From: Azolla caroliniana
Lineage: Eukaryota > Polypodiophyta
Direction of reading: 5' to 3'
Assembly (NCBI GenBank): GCA_043228905.1
Contig: JBHGNT010000014.1
Coordinates: forward strand, 11,780,001-11,844,000
DNA: 64,000 nucleotides
The notes below the pieces were generated by a model. The model saw only the letters and a program-made list of their open reading frames with translations, did no database searches and had not been told where the DNA came from. Position 1 is the first letter of the stretch. Every line of letters starts with the position of its first letter. Positions 32,121 through 43,245 of the stretch are shown piece by piece. The translations under genes were made by a program, and so were the position numbers.

Positions 32121-32330
32121 TGTAACTCTCAGTTTAGACGAAGACAAACTCAAAATTGTTGCCTATGAGTGTCCTTGTACCCTCTCCTTAGATAGTGGAA
32201 TAGTTTGGAGCCTGTGGGCTCTCGTGGTTTTTCCCATTACATGGTTTTCCATGTTAACATCTCGTGTCTCTGTTTTAGTGCATTCATTTATTGTTATTTC
32301 AATTTCTTTGTCTTTCTCGTTTGTGCTTGG
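31778..32330 (+). repeat. gamma copia LTR (composite copy 1), with long GA microsatellite
   Basis: It begins TGTTGCGAAACAGGTCCC right after a polypurine tract. It has a TATAAATACAC box near 31963 and a GA run at 32047-32120. The right end is not a clean CA next to a primer site: sequence passes at about 32330-32360 into an inverted integrase fragment, so the border is approximate. Confidence 0.82.
32047..32120. repeat. (GA)n microsatellite
   Basis: Over 70 bp of nearly pure AG dinucleotide, one interruption (agaaag near 32104). The equivalent in the second composite copy (54686-54706) is far shorter. Confidence 0.98.
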
Positions 32331-32344
32331 CAATCGGTTGTAAC

Positions 32345-33514
32345 CGCTCCCATATTCAACACCTTCCTGGTAGAGGGGTTGAAGCATGTATACCCCTTTT
32401 GTTCGAGTGAGTACCCCACGAGAATACATTTCTCCAATTTTTTATCAACCTTTTGCCGCTTTTCATCAGGAATGTGTACGAATGCGATAGAACCAAGTAT
32501 CCTTACGTGGGATAGGTCTGGCTTCTTTCCATTGAACTTCTTGTGGGGGGTAACATTGTGCAATCCAGATGTTGTGCACAGATTCATTAGATAGACATCA
32601 GTGTTTACCGCATCAGCCCAATATGATTTCGATAGATTTTTCTCCTTCATCATGGCCCTTGCCACCTCTAATATGAGCCGATTTTTCCTTTCAGCTACTC
32701 CATTTTGCCGAGGTGTGTGTCAGCAAGTAAACTCCCGCCGAATTCCTTCTTGTCAAAGGTATGTTGTGAAGGCATAAGAGAAGTACTCTTTGCCTCCACC
32801 CGATCAAAGGCACCATTCATGTCAACCGGTTGCCTTTTTGACTTCGTGTTTAAATTTCTCGAAGTGTGAGAACACTTCACTCTTTTGCCACATAGGAATA
32901 TCTAGGTATGCCTGGATAAGTCATCGATGAAGGTCATATAGTATCGGAAACCACCGAATGTTGTCATTTGGGCTGGTCCCCCCCATACATCTGAATGTAT
33001 TACATCCAAGATCCCTTTGCTCACGTTCCTATCTTTGAGGAACGATTGTCGATGTTGATTGGCGAATTGGCAGGCTTCGCATACACCTATAATCTCCTTC
33101 TCAGTAAACGTTTGGAATTCGATGAGGACTCCTTTCGACTACATTCCCTTGAGCTTCTAGATATTGATGTGGCCGATTCTTTTGTGCCACTGCTCTATAT
33201 CGGCGTTGGTTTTAGGCAAACATTGCTGATTTCATCTCGTGCGAATCGAGAATGAACATTCGACCTTCTCTTCGTCCACAAGCGATAATTCAGCCTTCCT
33301 TTTCGATGAAGCATCCTCAGTCATTGAACCGAACTTGCATGCCTTGTTCCACAATCTAGCTGATCGAGACCGGATTCTTCGTTACTGTCGAAACATGCAA
33401 AACGTTCTTGATATAGGTTTGGTTGCCCTCTTCACTGAATGGGACATTACTAACATGCTGAATGGAGTGAATTGTGTCATCCACAATTTCCACATAGTCG
33501 GGTCATTTGGGCTT
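32345..33514 (-). pseudogene. Inverted copia integrase, GAG-pre-integrase and protease fragment (composite copy 1)
   Basis: Minus-strand blocks are ARAMMKEKNLSKSYWADAVN (about 32600-32660), GKKPDLSHVRILGSIAFVHI, KLEKCILVGYSLEQKGYTCF (about 32365-32435), a core region near 32700-32990, GAG-pre-integrase near 33150-33200 and a protease-proximal stretch to 33514. It is closest to the delta fragment at 41346-42680. It lies head-to-head with the gamma LTR at its left and abuts an alpha LTR at 33515. Confidence 0.85.
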
Positions 33515-33937
33515 TGTTGAGAAACAAGCTCAACATTGGCTGCGTAAACGGGTGCATAACGTAGGACGTAGACTGGGTGCGTAAAACCCTACGCAAAATA
33601 TGGTCGTGGCGGTGTTTAAACCGAGAGACCGTTAGAACGTTATTCCTTGTAAGCAATAGTTTTGGGAGTTAGTGTAGAAGGCTCATTTATGAGCGGTCAA
33701 GTACTGTCAGTACTTGTGTCAGCCCAATAGTCGGGGCTTGTATAAAAGGTGCTCACTGAGCACCAAATCTGTATAGAGAACATACAGAGAATTATTTTTG
33801 AATATAGTTTGGTGTTTCTACTCTCTCTATCTCTCCCCCTCTTTCTCTGTGATTTCTGTGTTTTATTGAACTGTCGTACTTCCGAACCATGTACTCTGTG
33901 TTCTTACGCATATGCTTCTACACACATATTCTTTTCA
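33515..33937 (+). repeat. 5' alpha copia LTR of element D
   Basis: It begins TGTTGAGAAACAAGC, ends CATATTCTTTTCA (423 bp), with TATAAAAGGTG at about 33742. A primer site follows immediately. Confidence 0.92.
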
Positions 33938-33954
33938 TGGTATCATAGCACGAG
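33938..33954 (+). other. Primer-binding site of element D
   Basis: TGGTATCATAGCACGAG follows the LTR directly. One base differs from the usual TGGTATCAGAGC. Confidence 0.85.
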
Positions 33955-34039
33955 GGTTGAGACTCCTCTACAGCTTACAAAAAAGTTTGTGATAAGGAGA
34001 GAGTTAAGTTATTGTTTTCGGAAAGGATAAGACAACAAT

Positions 34040-35010
34040 ATGGACAGAGGAATGGGAAGCTTGCTACCGACTGAGAAGCTCGATAGGAGCAACTATGCAT
34101 CTTGGTTGTACAAGATGTACTAGTACCTACTTGGTCATGGTTACTGGAGTTATGTTGAAGGAGCTAATGATACAACGCCCGAATCGACACAGAGAGATTT
34201 TTCGGCTTGGGAACAAGCGGCAAGCAGAGTTCTTTACTGCTTCACGTCCTGTGTGAGCGACTAGCTCTTGAGCTACATTCGGGATGCTAAGACGCCAAAG
34301 GATGCATGGGCGAATCTCAAGAGGATTTCGCCGCTAGCACAAAGGCCAGGAAGCTGTAGCTCAGGCAGGAGCTCAACAATGTCCGATAGAAAGATCTGTC
34401 TATGACCGATTACACAGCCCGTATCAAGGAAATATGGGACTCTTTCGCCTCTGTCAACATGAACGTCAAGGAGGACGAAATGGTGCAAGGTGTGTCTTGG
34501 TGGGTTAGCGTCAAATTTCGGAGCATTCCGGACTGCAGTTCGCACAAGGGAGATTACGCCTTCGTTCTTCGAGCTTCAATCGATGTTGCTTGTAGGGGAA
34601 AATCACGCGGGTGCGTCGATGAGTACCCACACCGACAGCAAGATGTTGTACATGAAGGAAGATAGGCCCCGTGGTCGTGGCGGACAAGGCGGATCAGCGC
34701 GCAATGGAGGCGGCCGAAAAGAGGAGAACATGCGGCATAATCGAAATGCCGGAAGCAATTCTGAACCCTCCAGAAGCAAGGGGAGTCATAGCGGCATCGA
34801 AAGCCGTCAAGAGAAGGCCGTGACGGATTGTTGGTACTGTGGCAAGAAAGGCCAGAGGGAGAGCAAGTGCTGGAAGAAGAGAGACGATTCGGACAAATCC
34901 AGATCAAGCGGAAGAGATGTAGGAAGGCGTTAGAAATTGCACTACGCCGAAGGCTCTGAACGAGCCGGAAATGGATCAGGCCCAGCCTTCGTAATGAAGC
35001 ATAACGTCAA
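34040..35010 (+). pseudogene. copia gag of element D
   Basis: It starts at ATG 34040 (MDRGMGSLLPTEKLDRSNYA), followed by ASWLYKM then a stop, GYWSYVEGANDTTPESTQRD, and MTDYTARIKEIWDSFASVN (about 34402-34458). The knuckle WYCGKKGQRESKCW (about 34834-34875) has Gln in place of the zinc-binding His. Several stops and frameshifts. The homologous gag at 57288-58267 is the second composite copy. Confidence 0.9.
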
Positions 35011-36240
35011 TTCGATGGCCGTGAACACCTCGAAATCAAGCGAGGTATGGTATGTTGATCCCAGAGTGTCGAATCATATGACGAGTCATTAGGAATGGTT
35101 GTTGTACTTGGAGAATGCGGAGAAAACAAGGAGTGATTGAAACGGGAGACGACACTCCGCATACCATCAAACATGTCGGAGAAGTTCCTCTCAGCCACGT
35201 CGGGCAGAAAGAACGTGTTGCATGTTCCGACAATAACCAAGAACCTCGTGTCGGTCGGTCAAATCATCGACCATGGGATGCAAGTTTGATTCACGCACTT
35301 CAGGTGCTACATCGAAGAGGAAGGCCAAGTTATCACGCAAGGGCGCTGTGAAGAGAGGATGTTCATCCTCGATACCAATCAAACCGGGACTGTGTTGTTC
35401 ATGAAAGGGCAGAAGGTCGAATCGGATATCGACCTATGGCACAAGCGGTTTGGCCACGTTAACTTCCCACGGCTTTGTGAAATGCAGACGAAGAATGTTG
35501 TTTTCGGATTGCCGAAATTTCGGGGCCGTAATGGTCAACTCTGTGATGCCTGCCAACTAGGGAAGCAACACCGACTTCCATTCCCAAATGAGCGTAATCG
35601 TAGTCGAAATCCGCTGGATGTGATCCATTCGAATGTGTGGGGACTGGCACAAAATGTGAGCATCAGTGGTAGTCATTACTTCGTAACCTTCATCGATGAC
35701 TTCACTCGACACACCTGGGGTTGCTTGATCGCGAAAAAGAGCGAAGTCTTCACGTGTTCCCTTGCAGAAAGGGAAATTGGATGAAAGATCAAGTGCCTAC
35801 GGTCCGATGGCAGGAAGGAGTACTTCTCCAACTAGTTCACGAGTTATCTACAGAAGGAGGGAATTCAACGCGAATTCTCGTGTAGATATACGCCGGAGCA
35901 GAACGGCGTAGCCGAACAGAAGAATTGGACAATCGAAGAAGCGGTCAGGGCAATGCTTGAAGAGAAGCATATGCCAAAGTTTTACTAGGCTGAAGCCATA
36001 AAGAAGGTTGTTTACTTGCAGAATCGGACCTCTACTAATGGAGGAGTGTCGCCACACGAGTTGTATTATGGCAAGAAGCCGAACTTGGCACACTTTAGGA
36101 TTTTCGGCAACATCGCGTACGTACATGTGCCGAAGGAGAAACGGAGGAAACTGGACACCAAAGTCGAAAAGTGCATATTAGTCTGCTATTCAGATGAACA
36201 AAAGGGGTATAAGTGCTATAACCCCTGAAAGAAGGAGGTT
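35011..36240 (+). pseudogene. copia protease and integrase of element D
   Basis: The protease motif reads WYVDPRVSNHMTSH (about 35049-35090); the DSG triad is DPR, so it is inactive. Integrase is LWHKRFGHVNFPRLCEMQTK, CDACQLGKQHRLPFPNERN, the first Asp mutated in context (VIHSNVW, about 35618-35640), FIDDFTRHTWG (about 35690-35720) and NGVAEQKNW (about 35900). A deletion near 35765 removes part of the core. Stops at 35781 and 35988. The tail VEKCILVCYSDEQKGYKCYNP is typical of the integrase end. Confidence 0.9.
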
Positions 36241-37585
36241 CGTGTAAGCCGAGATGTTGTGTTTGACGAGTTCGCTTCATGGTACCTGCCTTCGCCACCA
36301 ATCCTTGATGACTCCATTCCAAATTCTGAAGAAGAGGTCAGCGAGGCTGAGCTGCCTCCGCGTGATGAGGAAATCGGAGCTCTGACAGAGAGTCTGATCT
36401 CATTTTGGCTCAACGGGCCAAATGAAGGGTTGAGCCGAGATGGCCAACCAAATGAAGAGTCGGCGAGTAGTGGAGACTCGGCCGTGTTGTCTCTGCGTAA
36501 AGAACCTAGGACACGGCTTACGCGTAAAGATAAAGGGAAGAAGAAAATGTCAAAATACGATTTCGGTAGTGCCGAGTTAGATCGAAAAGGAATCTCCACG
36601 AAAGAGGTCGAAATTGGTCAAAAAGGTCGTGATATCGGGTAATCACGAATTACAACGATCTACCCGCCTGAAGAACCCCATAAAGAGGTACGGGTACAAT
36701 GAGTACATGGCACATCATTATGCATACATGACGCGCGTGACGAAAGTGCGTGAGCCGGAGAGCTATGTAGAAGCGGCGAAAGAAGCAAATTGGTGTGCCA
36801 CGATGGAGGAAGAGATGCCAAAGGCTACGTGCAGAAGCATGGCCGTAGATTACGACGAGACCTTCGCACCAGTCGCGAAGATGACCCGTGCGATCTTTGC
36901 TAGTTGTAGCTGCGGTTAAGGGGTGGCATCTACATCAGATAGATGTAAAGAATGTGTTCCTACAAGGTGATCTTGAGGAATAGGTGCACATGGTACAACC
37001 CCCCGGATTTCTATCTGAATAGAACACTTCGGCAGTTTGTCGATTGAAAAAGGCGTTAGACGGACTGAAGCAAGCCCCGCGAGCTTGGAACGTGAAGATT
37101 ACGCAATAGTTGCATAGAATGGGGTAAGGTAAACGTGAACTGGCTCAGACTCTTCATTATTTGTTCGGCAAGGTAAACATGAACCGGTTAGCCTTTTACT
37201 TTACATTGATGATTTAGTCATCGCCGGTGCCGACCTGGAATAAATCGGTTGCATCAAGTCTTAGCTCACGGCATCATTCTAAATGAAGGATCTTGGAGAC
37301 CTTCATTACCTCCTCGAGATCGAAGTGATTCCTTTCCCCGAAGGCATATTGATACATCAGCATCATTACGCGTTGAATATGCTCTTCAAGTTCAGGATGG
37401 CGGATTGTAAGCCCATCTCAACCCGTCTGGATAGAAACGTAAAGTTTCGCCGAGATTCAGGAAAGGCGTGCGACCCAACACGGTTTCGACAGATTGTCAG
37501 AAGCCTCATCAACTTGACAATCACTCGGCCGGACCTCAGCTATCCGGTCGGAATGATTAGTCAATTTATGTCGCAGCCCACAATT
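36241..37585 (+). pseudogene. copia linker and reverse transcriptase of element D (3' end lost)
   Basis: An acidic linker (ESASSGDSAVLSLRKEPRTR near 36460-36520) leads to KRYGYNEYMAHHYAYMTRV (about 36685-36740). A deletion near 36815-36840 joins MEEEM to the AKGYAQ block, removing the RT N-terminus. The catalytic box is YIDDLVIAGADLE (about 37203-37240). The frame ends in RPDLSYPVGMISQFMSQP at about 37580, where the sequence switches abruptly to a chromovirus; RNase H and the 3' LTR of this element are missing. Confidence 0.9.
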
Positions 37586-40500
37586 CCATCGAGCTAACGG
37601 ACCCCAACATCCGGAAAACGACATCGTTCGGTTGCAGTAGGAGCCATGCAACTGGACATCTCCCGTCGCCCACATTCTCTTGGTTCCATTACCGGACCAT
37701 CAGGCAATTTCACATTGGAGGTATGGCTTTCGTTTAACTCTAGTTCCATTCAGTATGTTGCTTTACTTGATTCTGGGGCATCTTCTTGCTTCATCGACGT
37801 CGCGTTTGCCCAAGCACATGGCGTACCTGTCGTTGGCCTCTCAAAACCCATTCCAGTTGAAGCCATCGACGGGTGCGTCCTCTCGTTAGGTGCAATTACT
37901 CAAGTTACAATCCCATTAGGGCTTCGGGTGGGCTCACACCAAGAGGAGCTCACCTTTTACCTTCGGAGACGGTCAACTCCGAATTGACTACCCCATCATC
38001 CGTCCAGGATGGGTTTGTTTGTGGCGCCATTTCTAACACACTCCATGTTATTCCCGAAAAATACCAACACTTCTCCGACGTATTTGAAAAATGTAATGCT
38101 GATCGGTTGCCTGAACACCAGCTCTACGACTGTCCGATTGATCTTCAAGAAGGTGCGTGTCCACCCTTTGGTCCTCTATATGCGTTGTCTGCACCAGAGT
38201 TGAAGGCCCTTCGTGTGTATCTTGATGAGAACCTCGAGAAAGGCTTTATTCAACCTTCTAAGTCACCAGCCGGGGCCCCCATTTTATTTGTGAAGAAGAA
38301 GGACGACTCTCTACGCTTATGCGTCGACTACCAAGGTCTCAACAAACTCACTGTGCGCAACTGTTATCCGCTACCTTTGATCCCCGAACTCCTTGATCGG
38401 CTCTGAGTTGCGCATGTCTTCTCCAAAGTTGATCTGTGTGGAGTGTACAATCTAGTATGCATCAAGCCGGGGGATGAATGGAAAACCGCATTTCGAACAC
38501 GGTATGGGCATTTCGAATACAAGGTAATGCCTTTTGGTCTTACTAACGCTCCCGCAGTTTTTCAACATATGATGAACGATATTTTCCGGGAATATCTTGA
38601 TCTTTTTGTTGTCATTTACCTTGATGATATTCTCATTTTCTCGCCAAACATGGAGGAGCACACTCGCCAAGTCCGATTAGTTCTTGCCAAACTTCGCGAG
38701 CATGGCCTTTATGCCAAAGGCGAGAAATGCGAGTTCGACCATACCTCGATCGAATTTCTGGGCTACATCATCTCGCCCACTGGCATCACCATGGATATGA
38801 AGAAGGTCTCTGTCATTTAGGCATGGGCGACTCCAAGGCGACTTAAAGATGTGCAATCCTTCCTCGGCTTCGCGAATTTTTACCGTCGCTTCATCAAGGG
38901 GTTTTCCACCCTAGCACAACCTCTTATCGCTCTCACCCATAAAGGCACTCCATTTTTATGGACTTCGGAGGCACAAAATGCATTCGACTCACTCAAACAC
39001 GCATTCATCACTGCCCCAGTGTTGCTACATGCCGACCCCACAAAACCCTTCCAAGTTGAAACCGATGCCTCTGACTTTGCCATTGGCGCCATCTTATCCC
39101 AAGCAGACGACAACAACCTAATGCACCCAATGGCTTACTATTCCCGAAAATTTACGGCATCCGAAATCAATTATCCCATTTACGACAAGGAGCTTGTTGC
39201 TATCATTGCTGCCTTTGAAGAATGGCGACCCTACTTGGCCGGCACACAACATCGTGTCCAGGTAGTGACTGATCATAAAAATTTAGTTTATTTTTCCACC
39301 ACTCGTACTTTGAATCGAAGGTAGGCCCGTTGGTCGACATTTCTCGCCGACTACGATTTTGAGATCGTATTTCGACCTGGTGGCCAACATGGGAAGGCTG
39401 ATGCCCTTTCTCGCCAAGCTGACCTTGCACTCCGCCCTGGGGATGTTGCTTATGCTCAACAATCTAGACGTTTGTTGAAACCTGACCAATTGCATCTGTT
39501 TGCCACTTGTATGTTGCAGGATGATTCTTTACTCCAACAAATCACTGATGCATCCAAGACCGATGCGTTCGCCAACGAGATTCGAGATAGTCTGCAAAAC
39601 CCCTCCAAGGTGACCAAAAGGAAGGATCTTGACACCTTCACCATACAAGAGGTTTTGTTGTTCCGAGATCATCTCTTATACATCCCAGAGGGCCCATGTC
39701 GCACCCAGGTGTTGCGGGAATGCCACGATGACCCACTTGCAGGTCATTTCGGGGTCGCGAAAACCCTCGAGCTAATCTCTCGGGGATATTGGTGGCCACA
39801 ACCATGGAAGCTGGTCAAAGAATACATAAAGAGTTGTGAGGTTTGTGCTCGCTCCAAAGCCATTCATCATCGGCCATACGGCTTACTATAGCCGCTTCCA
39901 TGTCCTCGTCGTCCTTGGGCCTCTATCTCTATGGACCTGATAACTGATCTACCCTTGGTCAATAGCTATGACTCGGTGTTGGTCGTTGTCGATCGGTTTA
40001 CGAAGATGGCTCACTTCACTCCATGCTCCAAAACCATTTCCGGAGAAGGAATGGTGCAACTCCTACTCAACAATGTAGTACGATTGCATGGACTCCCTGA
40101 TGATGTCATCTCGGATCGCGGACCCCAGTTTGTCTCTCACTTCTGGTAGCGCCTGCTACAAACTTTAGGCATCTCTGTCAAGTTGTCCTCCGCTTATCAC
40201 CCCCAAATTGACGGGAAAACGGAGCGTGTCAACCAAATCCTTGAGCAGTATCTTCGGTGCTCGGTTAGTTACCAACAAGATGATTGGGTCAACTTACTCT
40301 CGCTCGCGGAATTCGCCTACAATAATTCTCTCCATGCATCGACTGGCGTCACTCCCTTCTTTGCCAACTACGGTTTACATCCTCGCTTCAAAATTTCCCT
40401 TCCTACCACTTCCGTGAACCCTTCGGCGGAGGATCGCGCCCGCATTTTGGAAGAAGTACATCATGATTTATCCTTGGAGCTTAGTCTTGCTAGTGAACGA

Positions 40501-41009
40501 TACAAGAAGCAGGCTGATCGCCATCGATCTTCCACTCCACACTTTGTCGTTGGAGACATGGTTTGGTTGTTACGTCGACACATCTCTATTACTCGTCCAT
40601 GTGCGAAACTTGATTACAAGAAGTTGGGACCATTCCGTATCATTGAGTGCATCAATCTCGTCGCCTTCCGGCTCGCCCTTCCATCCCACTTCCGGATTCA
40701 CGATGTTTTTCATGTCTCCCTCCTCGAACCCCATTATGCTTCACAACTCCCAGGACGTCAAGCCCCACCACCACCACCTGTGCAATTAACGACAAGGGAG
40801 GAATACGAGGTCGACCAAATCCTTGACTCGCGTTGGCATCATCGACACTTGCAATACCTCGTCCTATGGAGGGGTTACCCCATGTCTGAGGCCACATGGG
40901 AACCATCGGCAAATTTACAAAATGCCCCAGAGGTCGTCCAAGATTTTCATCACCGATATCCCCACAAACCAGCGGCCGATTTGGGAAGGCGGCGTAAGAG
41001 GGGGCATAA
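37586..41009 (+). pseudogene. Chromovirus (Ty3/gypsy) protease-RT-RNase H-integrase-chromodomain, 5'-truncated
   Basis: Domains in order: aspartic protease (ALLDSGASSCFIDVAFAQ, about 37757-37813), RT ([18 protein letters not shown] about 38326-38375; [13 protein letters not shown] with catalytic YLDD about 38614-38650), RNase H (FQVETDASDFAIGAILSQ, about 39049-39100), integrase zinc finger (HDDPLAGHFG...CEVC), core (SISMDLITDLP; VISDRGPQFVSHFW; HPQIDGKTERVNQ) and a chromodomain (EEYEVDQILDSRWHHRHLQY, about 40798-40860). One frameshift after the protease and five in-frame stops (38404, 38818, 39322, 39889, 40147) disable it. Otherwise one frame runs for 3.1 kb. Gag is missing at the left junction. 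The chromodomain would direct integration to marked chromatin. Confidence 0.95.
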
Positions 41010-41345
41010 TGTCAAGATTGGAACTCTTGACACGACCATGTTATAATCTAGTATTATGAGTTAACCAAGATATCTAGTACTAGTTATGTATGTAATTGGT
41101 CCTTATTATTTTGCTAGCATCATGTGCATAGTTGGTCCCTTGTAGTATTTACACTTGGCACATGCATGCATACCTACATGCTCTATTGTAGATTCACATG
41201 CGTGCAACAAGTATGCATGCCATGTAGTATAAATAGAGGAGTTCACCTTGAAGGAATTCAAGGTGAACAACACCAATTATGGAGTCTTTCCTTTAATACT
41301 ATCTTCTTTCTTGTCCATTTGGTTATCTTCTTGCTTGTCTCTTGA
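41010..41345 (+). repeat. 3' LTR of the chromovirus (right end truncated)
   Basis: It begins TGTCAAGATTGGAACTC directly after a purine-rich GTAAGAGGGGGCATAA. A TAGTATAAATAGAGG promoter box lies at about 41225-41239, then a short palindrome CTTGAAGGAATTCAAGGTG at about 41249. The sequence passes into inverted copia linker codons near 41345 with no CA end. Confidence 0.78.
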
Positions 41346-42791
41346 GTTTATGATCTGTGACAGTTCGGCGGAGTCAAAGTCAAAGTTGTCTCTAGTGCGT
41401 ACCAGGATGTAGACTCGTCGAAGACTACGTCTTGACTTACCCGAACCACTCGGGTAGAAGGGTGGTAGCATTGGTATGCCTTCTTCTCGGACGAGTATCC
41501 TACGAGGATACATTTGCGTTGAGCTTCTGTTGGTTTTCGTTATGGATTGCGTACATTCGCAATGCTTCTGAACACCGTGAGGTGCGACAAGATCGATTTC
41601 CTTCCGACGAGGAGCTCGTATGGAGTTAGCTCATGCGCTCCATTAGTGGTGCACTGGTTCATGAGATAGATGGTCGTGGATGCCGCGTCGGCCCAATAGA
41701 AGTTCAGCATGTGCTTCTCATGCATCATGGTGCGTGCTACCTTGAGTATTTGCTGATTCTTCCTTTCGGCGACTCCATTTTGTTGGGTTGTGTGTCGCCA
41801 CGAGAATTCTCTCCGAATGCCTTCACTTTGGAGGTAGGAGGTGAATTCATTGAAGAAGTACTCCTTGCCTCCATCGGATCGTAGGCATCGAATGTGCCGA
41901 CTGGTTTCTTTTTCGACTTGTCCTTAAGCTTTTGGAAGTGGGAGAACACCTCGCTCCAAATTCTTTGTTATTGTGGGCACATGCAAGGCATTCTTGATGC
42001 AAGTTTGCTTGACTTCTTTCCCGAATGGGACATTGCCGATGTGCCGAATGGGAATGGGAGGTGAATTCATTGAAGAAGTACTCCTTGCCTCCATCGGATC
42101 GTAGGCATCGAATGTGCCGACTGGTTTCTTTTTCGACTTGTCCTTAAGCTTTTGGAAGTGGGAGAACACCTCGCTCCAAATTCTTTGTTATTGTGGGCAC
42201 ATGCAAGGCATTCTTGATGCAAGTTTACTTGACTTCTTTCCCGAATGGGACATTGCCGATGTGCCGAATGGGATGTATGGTGTCGTCTCCCGTCTCTATG
42301 AAGCTGGGTCGATCCGATGTACGCAAGTCATTGAACCTCTCTTTGTGGGATGTCATGTGATGTGAAGTGCCGGAATCGACGAACCAAACATCTTCCGAAT
42401 TGGAGGTGCTTGCAAAGTCGGAGGCCGACATAGTGTTTGCTCTATGCCTCATTACGAATAGTCCACCGTAGTCCTCGTATTCAGAGTTGGTGGACTTGTC
42501 GAAGCTGATTCGCTTCTTCTTTTTCGGCACTCCTCCTCGCAGTGGCCGATTTTTCCACAATAGTTGCAAGTTGCAGGCCTCATTTGCCGACCTTGTTCGG
42601 CATTGAAACTCCCCCTTCTTCCGAAGGTTCCTTGATGGCTTTCGTCTTGTTGTCGAAGGGTTGAGTTCCCTTCGGTCATGTATATGTGCTACGTATCGGC
42701 ACTACGATAGCAGATAACCGGATTTTGTCGTCGATGTCTCGAACACACAATCGCGGAGTCAGGTGGGCTTAGTGGATTTTCTAAACCACAT
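41346..42791 (-). pseudogene. delta copia gag-protease-integrase, 3'-truncated and internally duplicated
   Basis: Minus-strand gag with RKVL-type start near 42680, a CCHC knuckle CNYCGKIGHCEEECRKRR (about 42528-42582), protease WFVDSGTSHHMTSHKERF (about 42335-42390; DSG intact), GAG-pre-integrase remains (about 41950-42050), the integrase tail MHEKHMLNFYWADAASTTIY (about 41665-41725) and a linker start near 41400. A 220-bp block is present twice in tandem (41837-42056, 42057-42276). RT and RNase H are absent; the fragment ends against the chromovirus LTR. Confidence 0.87.
41837..42276. repeat. 220-bp perfect tandem duplication within delta copia
   Basis: The segment from GGAGGTGAATTCATTG to GTGCCGAATGGGA occurs twice, head to tail, offset exactly 220 bp. 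I see a single difference (gcttgac versus acttgac, at 42008 and 42228). It joins integrase-core codons to protease-proximal codons in both copies. Confidence 0.95.
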
Positions 42792-42803
42792 GCTTTGATA
42801 CCA
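42792..42803 (-). other. Primer-binding site of the delta element
   Basis: The plus strand reads GCTTTGATACCA, so the minus strand reads TGGTATCAAAGC next to the LTR, the initiator-Met type used by many plant copia elements. Confidence 0.88.
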
Positions 42804-43245
42804 TGTTAAGAATTAGATAATTAACCAAGGGTTAATTAGTACCTAATTATGTGATTAGTTGATAAGCGGAAGATTAAGTGATATCTGTGTGTATGTGTGT
42901 GAGAGGAAGACAGAGAGGAAATTACAATTATGAACAACACAAGATGGGGGATGATTAACTCTATATTAAATTAGCATCATCATCATCAAGATACAAAAAT
43001 ACCCACAATGAGGTATATATACATCTCATGTGCAAAGGTGCACATTTGTGAGTAGAATATAGGTACTAAGGTGTAAGTCCTATATTAAATGTACTTAGGA
43101 GTGGAGGATCTAGAGTAGCCCACTTAAGTACAAGGTCCTATTTAAGGCGTTATAGTCAACACTCCTAACTAGATTCTATCTAGGTAACTACGAAGTTACA
43201 TGGTTGCCTAAATAACTAAACTAAGTTGAGCTTGATCTCTCAACA
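42804..43245 (-). repeat. 5' LTR of the minus-strand delta copia element
   Basis: On the minus strand it begins TGTTGAGAGATCAAGCTCAAC (43245) and ends CTAATTCTTAACA (42804), 442 bp. A TATATA box (plus strand GGTATATATACATC near 43012) marks the promoter. This LTR is the right edge of the transposon block before the single-copy island. Confidence 0.92.

Noticed and set aside
31950-32153. Open frame with a long Ser-Leu run
   Set aside because: It is the (GA)n microsatellite read on the other strand.
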